From Sphingomonas aliaeris (GTDB lineage Bacteria > Pseudomonadota > Alphaproteobacteria > Sphingomonadales > Sphingomonadaceae): DNA of 64,000 bases. The notes under the pieces were generated by a model, which was not told the DNA's origin, ran no database searches, and saw nothing but the letters and a program-made list of their open reading frames with translations. Shown here piece by piece: positions 49,741 through 57,857 of this stretch. Location: the NCBI RefSeq assembly GCF_016743815.1, contig NZ_CP061035.1, forward strand, positions 3,655,001 to 3,719,000, written 5' to 3'. Numbering within the stretch: position 1 is the first letter of the stretch; each line of letters starts with the position of its first letter. Both the position numbers and the translations under genes were made by a program.

Positions 49741-51069
49741 ATGACCGTAATCACCCGTTTCGCGCCCAGCCCCACCGGACGGCTGCACGTCGGCAACATC
49801 CGCGCCGCTTTGCATAACTGGCTGTGGGCGAAGAAGAATGGCGGGCAGTTCTGGCTGCGCATCGACGATACGGATGCGGAGCGGAGCGAGGAACGGTATG
49901 TCGAGGCGATCCGCGGCGATCTCGCCTGGCTGGGGCTGGAGTCGGTCGGGGAGCAGCGGCAATCGGCGCGCACCGCCTTGTACGAGACGCGGTTCGAGGC
50001 GTTGCGCGCGGCGGGGCATATCTATCCCGCCTATGAGACGTCGCAGGAACTGGACCTGAAACGCAAGATTGCCGCCGGGCGTGGATTGCCGCCGATCTAC
50101 GATCGCGCCGCGCTGAACCTAGGCGAAGAGGATCACGCGAAGTTCGCGGCGGAGGGCGTACGGCCTCACTGGCGTTTCAAGCTGGATTATGCCGCGCCGA
50201 TCGAATGGGACGACCTGATCCGCGGGCACCAGAAGTTCGATGCCGCGACGATGAGCGATCCGGTGATCCGCCGCGCGGACGGATCGTGGCTGTACATGCT
50301 GATATCGGCGATCGACGATGTCGAGATGGCCGTCACGCATGTCGTTCGCGGCGAGGATCACGTGTCCAACACCGCGCTGCAGTTGCAGATGTTCGCCGCG
50401 ATGGGCGCGACCCCGCCGGCCTTCGCGCACGAGGCGCTGCTGGTCGGCAGCGAGGGCAAATTGTCGAAACGGCTGGGGTCGCTCGGAGTCGATGCGTTTC
50501 GCGAGGAGGGGATCGAACCCGAGGCGGTGCGCGCGCTGCTGGCGCGGATCGGGACGAGCGATCCGGTCGAGCCTGTCACGGACGTGACGCGGCTGATCGA
50601 GACGTTCGATTTCGCGCGGTTCGGGCGCGCGCCGGCGCGGTTCGACGATGCCGAACTGGCCGGGCTGAATGCGAAGATCGTCCATATGCTGGACTTCGAC
50701 GCCGTGTCGGATCGCCTGCCGCAGGGCATGACGCGGGCGGAATGGGAAGCGGTGCGCCCCAATCTGAAGACTATCGCCGAGGCGGCGGACTGGTGGCAGG
50801 TGATCGAGGGCGACATTGCCGGGACGCGCGACCCGGCCGACGCGGCGTTCCTGACCGAGGCGGCACGCGTGGCGGGCGGGATCGATTGGTCCGCCGACCC
50901 GTGGCACGCGCTGACCGCCGCGCTGAAGGCGGCGACGGGGCGGAGCGGCAAGACCCTGTTCCTCCCGCTGCGCCGCGCACTGACCGGGCGTGATCACGGA
51001 CCGGACATGGCCGCTTTGCTGCCGCTGATCGGACGCGAGCGCGCGATGGCGCGACTCGGCGGGGGTTGA
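49741..51069 (+). CDS. gltX: Glutamyl-tRNA synthetase
   Basis: 442 residues. HIGH motif PSPTGRLHVGNIR, the KMSKS-like GKLSKRLGSL, and the zinc-free short catalytic domain. Alphaproteobacteria often have two GltX; this length fits either the discriminating or the Gln-specific type. Starts MTVITRFAPSPTGR at ATG 49741. Repeats follow its stop. Confidence 0.95.
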   Translation: MTVITRFAPSPTGRLHVGNIRAALHNWLWAKKNGGQFWLRIDDTDAERSEERYVEAIRGDLAWLGLESVGEQRQSARTALYETRFEALRAAGHIYPAYETSQELDLKRKIAAGRGLPPIYDRAALNLGEEDHAKFAAEGVRPHWRFKLDYAAPIEWDDLIRGHQKFDAATMSDPVIRRADGSWLYMLISAIDDVEMAVTHVVRGEDHVSNTALQLQMFAAMGATPPAFAHEALLVGSEGKLSKRLGSLGVDAFREEGIEPEAVRALLARIGTSDPVEPVTDVTRLIETFDFARFGRAPARFDDAELAGLNAKIVHMLDFDAVSDRLPQGMTRAEWEAVRPNLKTIAEAADWWQVIEGDIAGTRDPADAAFLTEAARVAGGIDWSADPWHALTAALKAATGRSGKTLFLPLRRALTGRDHGPDMAALLPLIGRERAMARLGGG

Positions 51070-51115
51070 GTGCGCCGGGTGTGAGTGCGTCCGGGGTGCG
51101 TGGCCCGCGTGGCTT

Positions 51116-51143
51116 GTTTCTCGACTTCGCTCGAAACGAACGG
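51116..51143. repeat. REP element, family A
   Basis: GTTTCTCGACTTCGCTCGAA then ACGAACGGG. Single copy close after gltX. Confidence 0.7.
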
Positions 51144-51197
51144 GGGGGTGAACTCGAAAGCCGTTCTGGGGTGATTTCAGCGCGGTGGCCTCATCCT

Positions 51198-51268
51198 GAC
51201 CGTTCGTGCTGAGCCTGGCGAAACACGTGTCCTCTTTGCCCGTCCTTCGACACGCTCGGGACGAACGG
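51198..51268. repeat. REP doublet, family B
   Basis: GACCGTTCGTGCTGAGCCTG then GCGAAACACG and an inverted arm CGTCCTTCGACACGCTCGGG then ACGAACGG, about 15 bp apart. Each arm diverges from the consensus by a few bases. The gap 51070-51599 holds no gene. Confidence 0.7.
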
Positions 51269-51355
51269 TGGAGTGGTGGCGTGTCCGAGCGGGTTGATTC
51301 GTTCTTGGTGAGGCATAGGATCGTCTGACGATGTGCGACTAGCCTCGCCCCCTCC

Positions 51356-51435
51356 CCGTTCGTTTCGAGCGTAGTCGAGAAACCTCTCGCCGTGGTCTGC
51401 GCGGCCGGTTTCTCGACTTCGCTCGAAACGAACGG
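51356..51435. repeat. REP doublet, family A
   Basis: CCGTTCGTTTCGAGCGTAGT then CGAGAAACC (51356-51384), and its inverted partner starting GGTTTCTCGACTTCGCTCGA (51407-51435). The two can pair into one long hairpin with a 22-bp loop. Confidence 0.75.
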
Positions 51436-51599
51436 TGCGAGGGTGTCCTATTTCGCTGCTCTGCCCTCCCCTTGCTGCCCCGATGTCCAACCGGCTTCGC
51501 CATGTGACAAAGTATCACTTGTCAGGCCAATGTTATGATGTATCGTTTCGTTTCAACCCGGCGGAAGACCGGTTCCTCGAGGAGATATGGAGACGGACG

Positions 51600-52274
51600 A
51601 TGTATGCGGATCGATATGGCAAGACGGGCATCAAGCCGGGTGCGTTGACGATTGCGGTGGGATTGAATGCTGCGGTTCTGGCGGCATTGATCTTTTCCGG
51701 GCCGGAGATTTTCGAGCGACCGCCGCCCGAGCCGTTCGAGGCCGTCAACATACCGCTTCCCGTGCCGCCGCCGCCGATCGAGCCGGTGGAGACCAAGATC
51801 GTCCCGAAGACCAGGCAGACGGTGATCGATCCGCCCCCCGTGGAACGCCCGGTCGCGCAGGACCCGATCGCGCCGTCGAAGAGCGACTTCACGATCCCTG
51901 CGGGCCCGACCGGTATGGATGGCGGCGTGACAGGCGGAACGGGCGGTGTCGTCACGCCGTACGAGCCGCCGCGCACGCCGGTGACGATCGGGGCGAAGGT
52001 CGATCCGCGCTACGCCCGGTTCCTGCAGCCGGATTACCCGCCGGGCGAACGGCGGATGGGGCGCGAGGGCAAGGTGGTGGTTCGCGTGCTGGTCGGGATC
52101 GACGGGCGTGTCGCGAGGGTCGAATTGCTGAGCGCCGTCAGCGATGCCTTCTTCGCCGCGACACGCAGGCAGGCGCTGGAGAAATGGCGCTTCACGCCTG
52201 CGACGCGCGACGGCGTGCCGCAGGAGGACTGGCGCACGATGACGGTGACGTTCGTGCTGAACGACACGGAATAG
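51600..52274 (+). CDS. TonB family protein
   Basis: 224 residues: a membrane helix (about 15-38, ALTIAVGLNAAVLAALIFSG), a proline-rich linker (VNIPLPVPPPPIEPVE and RPVAQDPIAPSK), then the C-terminal TonB domain (YPPGERRMGREGKVVVRVLV, LEKWRFTPATRDG). Energises outer-membrane receptors with ExbBD, none of which is nearby. Start ATG 51600, with GGAGATATGGAGACGGACG before it. The TonB-like C-terminus has the YP motif at its start. Confidence 0.9.
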   Translation: MYADRYGKTGIKPGALTIAVGLNAAVLAALIFSGPEIFERPPPEPFEAVNIPLPVPPPPIEPVETKIVPKTRQTVIDPPPVERPVAQDPIAPSKSDFTIPAGPTGMDGGVTGGTGGVVTPYEPPRTPVTIGAKVDPRYARFLQPDYPPGERRMGREGKVVVRVLVGIDGRVARVELLSAVSDAFFAATRRQALEKWRFTPATRDGVPQEDWRTMTVTFVLNDTE

Positions 52275-52329
52275 GATGGTGGGTGCGGGGGCTGGCGCGT
52301 GGCCCCCCGTGTGCCTATCTTGCGACGTG

Positions 52330-52677
52330 ATGAAATTCTTCCGCCATTTCAACATTGTTCGCGCAATCAATGACTTGCGCGTTTACCTGTCGCAGGAGGC
52401 GCCGCACAAGCTGGTCTTCCTGATGCTGTCCATCTTCGCGTTCGGCGCGGTGCTGGTCGGGTTCACGATCGATAGCCATGAAGAGCCGGTCTATCGGCGC
52501 AACATCGTCTATGTCGAGCAATGGCCCGCGAACCGTACCGACGAACAGATCATCGCGCAGCAGAAGATCGATGGGCCGATCGAGGCCAAGCGGGCCGCCG
52601 AGCAGGCCGCGCGGGAAAAGGAAGTCCAGGCCGGTTTCAAGCGGATGGACGACAAATTGAAGAAGCTGGGCATCTGA
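52330..52677 (+). CDS. Hypothetical single-pass membrane protein with coiled coil
   Basis: 115 residues. One membrane segment (KLVFLMLSIFAFGAVLVGF), then a periplasmic or cytoplasmic tail that is long, charged and helical (AKRAAEQAAREKEVQAGFKR), ending DDKLKKLGI. No known domain. It stands 14 bp before the ribD start, in the same direction, so it may be in the riboflavin operon. Similar genes before ribD occur in sphingomonads; function unknown. Confidence 0.65.
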   Translation: MKFFRHFNIVRAINDLRVYLSQEAPHKLVFLMLSIFAFGAVLVGFTIDSHEEPVYRRNIVYVEQWPANRTDEQIIAQQKIDGPIEAKRAAEQAAREKEVQAGFKRMDDKLKKLGI

Positions 52678-52691
52678 CCGACGCACGCTGG

Positions 52692-53645
52692 ATGGCGGCG
52701 GCGCTGGCGCAGGGCGAGCGTGGACGCGGGCGGACCGCGCCCAATCCCAATGTCGGCTGCGTGATCGTACAGGGCGAGTGTGTCGTCGGTCGCGGATGGA
52801 CGCAGCCGGGCGGGCGGCCGCATGCGGAGGCGATGGCGCTTGCGCAAGCCGGCGAGAAGTCGCGCGGCGCAACCGTCTATACGACGCTGGAACCGTGCGC
52901 GCATGTCTCCACGCGCGGACCGGCCTGTTCGGACGGGCTGGTCGCCGCCGGCGTCGCGCGGGTGGTGATCGCGCTGGGGGATCCGGACGCGCGGACCGAC
53001 GGCGCGGGGATCGCGCGGTTGCGGGCGGCGGGGATCGCGGTCGATGTCGGGACCGGCGCGACAGAGGCACGGCGATCGATGGCGGGGTTCCTGACGCGCA
53101 AGGGCCTGGGGCGTCCGTTCGTGACGCTGAAGCTGGCGCTGTCGCTGGATGGTGCCGTCGCGATGGCGGACGGATCGAGCAAGTGGATCACAGGAGCAGC
53201 GGCGCGCGCACATGCCCATGTCGAACGCGCGCGGCACGAGGCGATCCTTGTCGGGCGGGCCACGCTTGAGGCGGATGCGCCGCGGCTGGATGTGCGTCTG
53301 GCGGGACTGAAGGCGCGGTCGCCACGGCGTGTAGTGCTTTCGTCGCGCGATTTGGGGGTGGCGGAGGGGTGGACGCGGATCGCGGAGCCTAAGGGTATCG
53401 CAACGCTGGACGGGGTCGATCACGTTCTGGTGGAGGGCGGGGCGTCGGCTGCGGCAGCGTTCCTGAGGGACGATCTCGTCGATCGGTTGCTGATATACCG
53501 TGCGCCGATCCTGGTTGGGGCCGGGCGGACGCTGGGGGATATCGGGCTTGCGCATCTGGCCGACGCACACGGGCGGTGGCAGTTGCACGATGCGCGGCGC
53601 CTTGGCAGCGATCGGCTCGACGTCTACGAGCGCGTGAGGAGCTGA
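52692..53645 (+). CDS. ribD: Bifunctional diaminohydroxyphosphoribosylaminopyrimidine deaminase/reductase RibD
   Basis: About 317 residues. The deaminase half has zinc ligands HAEAMALAQAG and EPCAHVSTRGPAC; the reductase half shows PFVTLKLALSLDGAVAMADG (20 residues) and the NADPH phrase. Performs steps two and three of riboflavin synthesis. ATG 52692 is the visible start; homologues often extend a few residues upstream, so a CTG at 52674 is possible. ribE follows by 3 bases. Confidence 0.93.
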   Translation: MAAALAQGERGRGRTAPNPNVGCVIVQGECVVGRGWTQPGGRPHAEAMALAQAGEKSRGATVYTTLEPCAHVSTRGPACSDGLVAAGVARVVIALGDPDARTDGAGIARLRAAGIAVDVGTGATEARRSMAGFLTRKGLGRPFVTLKLALSLDGAVAMADGSSKWITGAAARAHAHVERARHEAILVGRATLEADAPRLDVRLAGLKARSPRRVVLSSRDLGVAEGWTRIAEPKGIATLDGVDHVLVEGGASAAAAFLRDDLVDRLLIYRAPILVGAGRTLGDIGLAHLADAHGRWQLHDARRLGSDRLDVYERVRS

Positions 53646-53648
53646 CCA

Positions 53649-54266
53649 ATGTTCACCGGAATCATCACCGACATCGGCACGATCGCCAGTGTGACGACGC
53701 CGGGCGATACGCGCGTCGTCGTACGCAGCGGCTATGACCCGGCGACGATCGACCTGGGGGCGTCGATCGCGTGTTCGGGCGTGTGCCTGACGGTGATCGA
53801 CAAGGGCAGCGACGCGGACGGGCACTGGTTCGCGGTCGACGTGTCGGGCGAGACGATCAGCCGCACCGCGGACCGGCAATGGACCGAGGGCCGCCGGCTG
53901 AACCTGGAACGCGCGATGAAGTTGGGCGACGAGCTGGGCGGGCATATCGTCACCGGGCATGTCGACGGCATCGGCGAGATCGTATCGGTGATTGAGGATG
54001 GCGGATCGAAACGCATCCGCATCGCCGCCGGGCCGGAGATCGCGCCGTTCGTCGCGGTGAAGGGATCGATCACGCTGGACGGCGTGTCGCTGACGATCAA
54101 CGAGGTCGAGGACGCGGCGGGAACGGTGACGGTCGGGGTCAACATCATCCCGCATACGGCCGATGTGACGACGATCGGCGCGCTGGCGGCGGGGGACCGG
54201 ATCAATATCGAGATCGACGTGCTGGCGCGGTATCTGGGGCGGATGCGGTCTTTCTTGCCGAACTGA
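53649..54266 (+). CDS. ribE: Riboflavin synthase subunit alpha
   Basis: 205 residues made of two similar lumazine-binding halves: MFTGIITDIGTIAS, then LGGHIVTGHVDGIG, and a C-terminal IEIDVLARYLGRM. Converts two lumazines to riboflavin. In many alphaproteobacteria ribBA follows before ribH; here there is only a 168-bp gap. Confidence 0.95.
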   Translation: MFTGIITDIGTIASVTTPGDTRVVVRSGYDPATIDLGASIACSGVCLTVIDKGSDADGHWFAVDVSGETISRTADRQWTEGRRLNLERAMKLGDELGGHIVTGHVDGIGEIVSVIEDGGSKRIRIAAGPEIAPFVAVKGSITLDGVSLTINEVEDAAGTVTVGVNIIPHTADVTTIGALAAGDRINIEIDVLARYLGRMRSFLPN

Positions 54267-54298
54267 TCGTTCGGCCCGATGTGATTGGCGTGCTTGAC

Positions 54299-54318
54299 GA
54301 TCACATTTTGGTGTGATC
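54299..54318 (+). promoter_or_regulatory. Dyad in the ribE-ribH gap, possible operator
   Basis: GATCACATTTTGGTGTGATC, a perfect 7-bp inverted repeat with a 6-base loop, resembling sites of CRP/Lrp-type dimeric regulators. A TTGACG hexamer overlaps its left arm, so it could be part of a promoter for ribH. Confidence 0.4.
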
Positions 54319-54434
54319 TAGCAAGTGAATGAGCATGCTCCTCATCGAAAGCCGCGCGATCCGGGCCAGGCGCACTGGTACCCAACCGCGGAGAATAGGC
54401 GAGCACCCCATCCCCGGCACCGGAGGCCAATGAC

Positions 54435-54854
54435 ATGGCGAATTTCCTGATCGTCGAAGCGCGATTCTACGACCATCTCAACGACCTGCTGCTGGACGGC
54501 GCGCGATCCGCGATCGAGGCGGCTGGCCACACGCACGAGACGATCACCGTGCCGGGCGCGCTGGAAGTGCCGGGCGCGATCGCGCTGGCGGCGGACAGCG
54601 GGCAATATAGCGCGTTCGTCGCCCTTGGGGTCGTGATCCGCGGCGAGACCTATCATTTCGAGATCGTCGCGGGCGAAAGCGCACGCGGGCTGATGGCGCT
54701 GTCGATGGACGGTCTCGCGATCGGCAACGGCATCCTGACCACCGAGGACGAAGCGCAGGCGCTGACGCGCGCGCGCAAGACCGAGAAGGACAAAGGCGGC
54801 GAAGCCGCGAAGGCTGCGATCGCGATGCTGGAGTTGAAGGGGCGGTTCGGTTAA
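54435..54854 (+). CDS. ribH: 6,7-dimethyl-8-ribityllumazine synthase
   Basis: 139 residues: [28 protein letters not shown] and [19 protein letters not shown] mark the family; the last holds the phosphate-binding and catalytic histidine region. Joins the ribityl uracil to the four-carbon unit made by RibB. Has its own 168-bp leader with a dyad. The four-carbon enzyme is not in this window. Confidence 0.95.
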   Translation: MANFLIVEARFYDHLNDLLLDGARSAIEAAGHTHETITVPGALEVPGAIALAADSGQYSAFVALGVVIRGETYHFEIVAGESARGLMALSMDGLAIGNGILTTEDEAQALTRARKTEKDKGGEAAKAAIAMLELKGRFG

Positions 54855-54867
54855 TCGGGGTCCGGCG

Positions 54868-55404
54868 GTGAATGCGCCGGTCCTGCAGACCGAACGGCTG
54901 ACGCTGCGCCGGCCCGAGGCGTGCGATTTCGATGCGTTCGCCGACTTTTGTGCGGATGCGACGACTATGCGCTTCCTCGGCGGGGCCAAGTCACGCAGCG
55001 CGGCGTGGCGAGTCTTCACGACGATTGCCGGTGCGTGGTCGATCAACGGCTATTCCTACTGGTCTGTGATCGAACGCGAGACGGGCGCGTGGGTCGGACG
55101 GATCGGGCCATGGCAACCCGAAGGGTGGCCAGGCACCGAGGTCGCATGGGGCGTGGCACCAGCATTTGCCGGACGCGGATATGCCTATGAAGCGGCCGTG
55201 GCTGCAATGGACTATGCCGTCGATATTCTTGGATGGTCCCATATCATCCATACGATCCATCCTGATAATGCACCCTCCATTCGCCTTGCCCAGCGGCTGG
55301 GATCGATCAACGGCGGACCGGTGACCTTGCCGGATCCGCTGTCCGATTTCCGGGTCGATGCCTGGGGACAGAGCGCCGAGGATTGGCGCGCGCGGGGACG
55401 CTGA
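54868..55404 (+). CDS. GNAT family acetyltransferase, RimJ/RimL-like
   Basis: 178 residues. LQTERLTLRRPEACDFDAFA opens the fold; acetyl-CoA binding lies at VAWGVAPAFAGRGYAYEAAV, and HTIHPDNAPSIRLAQRLGS is the family end. Start is GTG 54868. May acetylate a protein N-terminus or a small molecule. It follows ribH by 13 bases but has no obvious riboflavin link. Confidence 0.87.
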   Translation: MNAPVLQTERLTLRRPEACDFDAFADFCADATTMRFLGGAKSRSAAWRVFTTIAGAWSINGYSYWSVIERETGAWVGRIGPWQPEGWPGTEVAWGVAPAFAGRGYAYEAAVAAMDYAVDILGWSHIIHTIHPDNAPSIRLAQRLGSINGGPVTLPDPLSDFRVDAWGQSAEDWRARGR

Positions 55405-55451
55405 GGTGCTGCGGGGACCTGTGACTGCCAGCGTCCGGCCGTGAGTTCGGG

Positions 55452-55479
55452 GTGCTTCCACAGGCTCAGCACGAACGGG
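55452..55479. repeat. REP element, family B
   Basis: GTGCTTCCACAGGCTCAGCA then CGAACGGG. One mismatch from the commonest version. Confidence 0.65.
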
Positions 55480-55517
55480 AGGACGTTTGGGGCGGGTTTC
55501 TCCTTGCGGCCCTGCCC

Positions 55518-55624
55518 GTCACCCCGGACTTGTTCCGGGGTCCACGGTGCAGCGAGCGTCACGGTTCGAGCCACTTTCCGTTTCATCTGCGGGACGGTGG
55601 ACCCCGGAACAAGTCCGGGGTGAC
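55518..55624. repeat. Perfect 28-bp inverted repeat, family D
   Basis: GTCACCCCGGACTTGTTCCG then GGGTCCAC at 55518-55545, and its exact reverse complement at 55597-55624, separated by 51 bp. Could form a cruciform or a long hairpin in RNA. Lies between the acetyltransferase and P450 genes. Confidence 0.8.
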
Positions 55625-55762
55625 GGGGGGCCATGGGGCGGTCCGTTCGTTCCGTACACGCCAGATCGGATGTAGCGGAGGCGGTGCGCCCTCCCACCCC
55701 AAAATCCCGCCTTGCCGACCGCCGCCGCTTACTGATACCAATGTCAGTAAGGGAGAGACGGC

Positions 55763-57136
55763 ATGGCACTTGCTCACAGCTTCAAGGCCAACCCGCACTG
55801 GATGCCGCGCCAGAAGAAGGGCGTGCTGGATTTCATTCCGGGCGAGGATGGCCTGCCGATCGTCGGCAATACGTTGCGGCTGTTGAAGGATCCCGTGGGG
55901 TTCGGGAAGCGGATGGCGGCGACCTATGGGCCGGTATACCGCAACAACAGTTTCGGCGGGCCGAACGTCGTGCTGCTGGGGCCGGATGCGAACGAGCTGG
56001 TGTTGTTCGACCGCGAGAAGATATTCTCGTCCGAGCAAGGCTGGGGCCCGATGCTCAACCTGCTGTTTCCGCGCGGGCTGATGCTGATGGATTTCGATCA
56101 CCATCGCGCGGATCGCAAGGTGCTGTCGGTGGCGTTCAAGCCGGAACCGATGCGGCATTATGCCGAGGCGATGAGCACGGGCATCGCGGCGCAGGTTTCG
56201 ACCTGGGGCAACACGCCGATCAAATTCTACGATGCGATCAAGAAGCTGACGCTGGATTTGGCGGCGGACAGTTTCTTCGGCATGCCGCTGGGGCCGGAGG
56301 CGGACCGGATCAACCAGGCGTTCGTCGACGAGGTGCAGGCGTCGATCGACCCGATCCGCGTGCCGTTGCCCGGCACCAAGATGCGCCGTGGCGTCAAGGC
56401 GCGCGAATATCTGGTCGCATTGTTCGCGCGGGAGATTCCCAAGCGGCGCGCAGGCGACGGACAGGATTTCTTCTCGCAATTCTGCCGCGCGACGGACGAT
56501 GCGGGCAATCCCCTGCCCGACGCCGCGATCATCGATCACATGAATTTCCTGATGATGGCGGCGCACGACACGATCACCTCGTCCGCGACCAGCCTGGTCA
56601 TGATGCTGGGCCGAAACGTCGAATGGCAGGACAAATTGCGCGTGGAGATCCGCTCACTCGGGTTGAACGAGAATGGCGGCGTGCCGCACGGTCAGCTCGA
56701 CCGGCTGGTGCTGACCGAATATGCGTTCAAGGAAGCGCTGCGGATGATCCCGCCGGTGCCGTCGCTGCCGCGGCGTGCGCTGAAGTCGTTCAGTTTCGGG
56801 GGATATGACATCCCCGCGGGTACGCCGGTCGGCATCAATGTCGGCCACACGCACCGCATGGCCAAGCATTGGCCCGACCCCGACACCTTCGATCCGATGC
56901 GCTTCACCCCGGAAGCGGTGCGGGCGCGGCACAAATATGCGTGGATCCCGTTCGGCGGCGGCGCGCATATGTGCCTGGGCCTGCATTTCGCGACGATGCA
57001 GATGAAGCTGCTGATCGCCGGGTTGCTCAGCCGCTACCGGATCGAACTGGACGAGGGTTCGGGCGACGAATGGCAGGCCTGGCCGATCCCCAAGCCGCGC
57101 GACGGATTGCCGTTGCGGTTCGTGCCTTTGGGGTGA
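55763..57136 (+). CDS. Cytochrome P450
   Basis: 457 residues. The heme-binding motif PFGGGAHMCLG has the axial cysteine near residue 399. The I-helix AAHDTITSSAT (acid-threonine pair), ExxR as KEALRM, and the N-terminal DFIPGEDGLPIVGNT fit a soluble bacterial P450 of the CYP51/CYP120-like group. No ferredoxin or reductase gene is adjacent, so redox partners must be elsewhere. Substrate may be a sterol, terpene or fatty acid. Flanked by REP repeats on both sides. Confidence 0.93.
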   Translation: MALAHSFKANPHWMPRQKKGVLDFIPGEDGLPIVGNTLRLLKDPVGFGKRMAATYGPVYRNNSFGGPNVVLLGPDANELVLFDREKIFSSEQGWGPMLNLLFPRGLMLMDFDHHRADRKVLSVAFKPEPMRHYAEAMSTGIAAQVSTWGNTPIKFYDAIKKLTLDLAADSFFGMPLGPEADRINQAFVDEVQASIDPIRVPLPGTKMRRGVKAREYLVALFAREIPKRRAGDGQDFFSQFCRATDDAGNPLPDAAIIDHMNFLMMAAHDTITSSATSLVMMLGRNVEWQDKLRVEIRSLGLNENGGVPHGQLDRLVLTEYAFKEALRMIPPVPSLPRRALKSFSFGGYDIPAGTPVGINVGHTHRMAKHWPDPDTFDPMRFTPEAVRARHKYAWIPFGGGAHMCLGLHFATMQMKLLIAGLLSRYRIELDEGSGDEWQAWPIPKPRDGLPLRFVPLG

Positions 57137-57170
57137 TTGCGGTCGGGACTGGGACGGGTGTCACTCCACT

Positions 57171-57240
57171 TGGTTCTTGCTGAGCCTGTCGAAGGGCGTG
57201 GCACGGGGGCAGGTGCTTCGACAGGCTCAGCACGAACGGG
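57171..57240. repeat. REP doublet, family B
   Basis: TGGTTCTTGCTGAGCCTGTC then GAAGGGCGTG, then 12 bp, then GTGCTTCGACAGGCTCAGCA and CGAACGGG inverted. Part of a 430-bp repeat-rich gap after the P450 gene in which I see no coding sequence. Confidence 0.7.
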
Positions 57241-57320
57241 CGGTTGATGGTATCCCTTCCCGTCCTTCCGTCTATTGGGCATGGAGATACCGCCGCGTCA
57301 CAGCCTTCGCAGCGAATGGC

Positions 57321-57351
57321 CGGTTTCTCGACTTCGCTCGAAACGAACGGG
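57321..57351. repeat. REP element, family A
   Basis: GGTTTCTCGACTTCGCTCGA then AACGAACGGGC. Confidence 0.7.
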
Positions 57352-57437
57352 CAGGGTGGTTTTAACCGACGGTCTGCGTCGTGCGACGCGAGAGCGGTGA
57401 TACCGGATCATCACGTCGCCGGGTCAATCAGCCCGCC

Positions 57438-57508
57438 CCGTTCGCCCTGAGCCTGTCGAAGGGCGGGTAGCGCAGGACAGGTGCTTCGACAGGCTCAGCA
57501 CGAACGGG
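57438..57508. repeat. REP doublet, family B
   Basis: CCGTTCGCCCTGAGCCTGTC then GAAGGGCGG, then the inverted arm at 57481-57508 (GTGCTTCGACAGGCTCAGCA then CGAACGGG). Confidence 0.75.
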
Positions 57509-57567
57509 TGGTAAGGTCGCCTTTGCCGGCTTTTTGGTCGCGGACCGGCACGCCTAACTTCCACCGC

Positions 57568-57780
57568 TCAAACCGCGCGCACCGCCTTCGGCGTTACCCA
57601 GACGGTGACGGGGACGGCGAACTTGCCGGGGGCGGGTTTGCCCACGTCGACGCGGTCGGCGGTGACGAGTTCGCCGGTTTCCAGATTGAAGGAGACCCAC
57701 GGCTTCGGCATGCGGCCGAAGACGAATTTCTGGATCGGCTGACCGGTGGCCGTGTTCATTATCGTTGCTGTGACGCCCAT
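57568..57780 (-). CDS. Hypothetical protein, 70 aa
   Basis: A 70-residue soluble beta-type protein (TATIMNTATGQPIQKFVFGR, SFNLETGELVTADRVDVGKP), with no cysteines and no signal peptide. It starts at ATG 57780 on the strand of the OYE gene and follows it by about 80 bp. Base composition is coding-like. It could be a small regulator or an unannotated conserved protein; function unknown. Confidence 0.5.
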   Translation of the reverse strand: MGVTATIMNTATGQPIQKFVFGRMPKPWVSFNLETGELVTADRVDVGKPAPGKFAVPVTVWVTPKAVRAV

Positions 57781-57857
57781 CGCGGCGCTGATAGCGGCAG
57801 CGATGGGCGTGTCCAGCGGGATGCGGCGGGTTTGGTGCCCGCCGCGATGCGGTGACT

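Noticed and set aside
52509..54155. 548-aa minus-strand frame opposite ribD/ribE
   Set aside because: Shadow frame; the plus strand has intact RibD and RibE motifs.
54267..54434. FMN riboswitch before ribH
   Set aside because: The gap lacks the conserved RFN element words (such as the AGGG and GGTG motifs in their usual order); only a simple dyad is seen.
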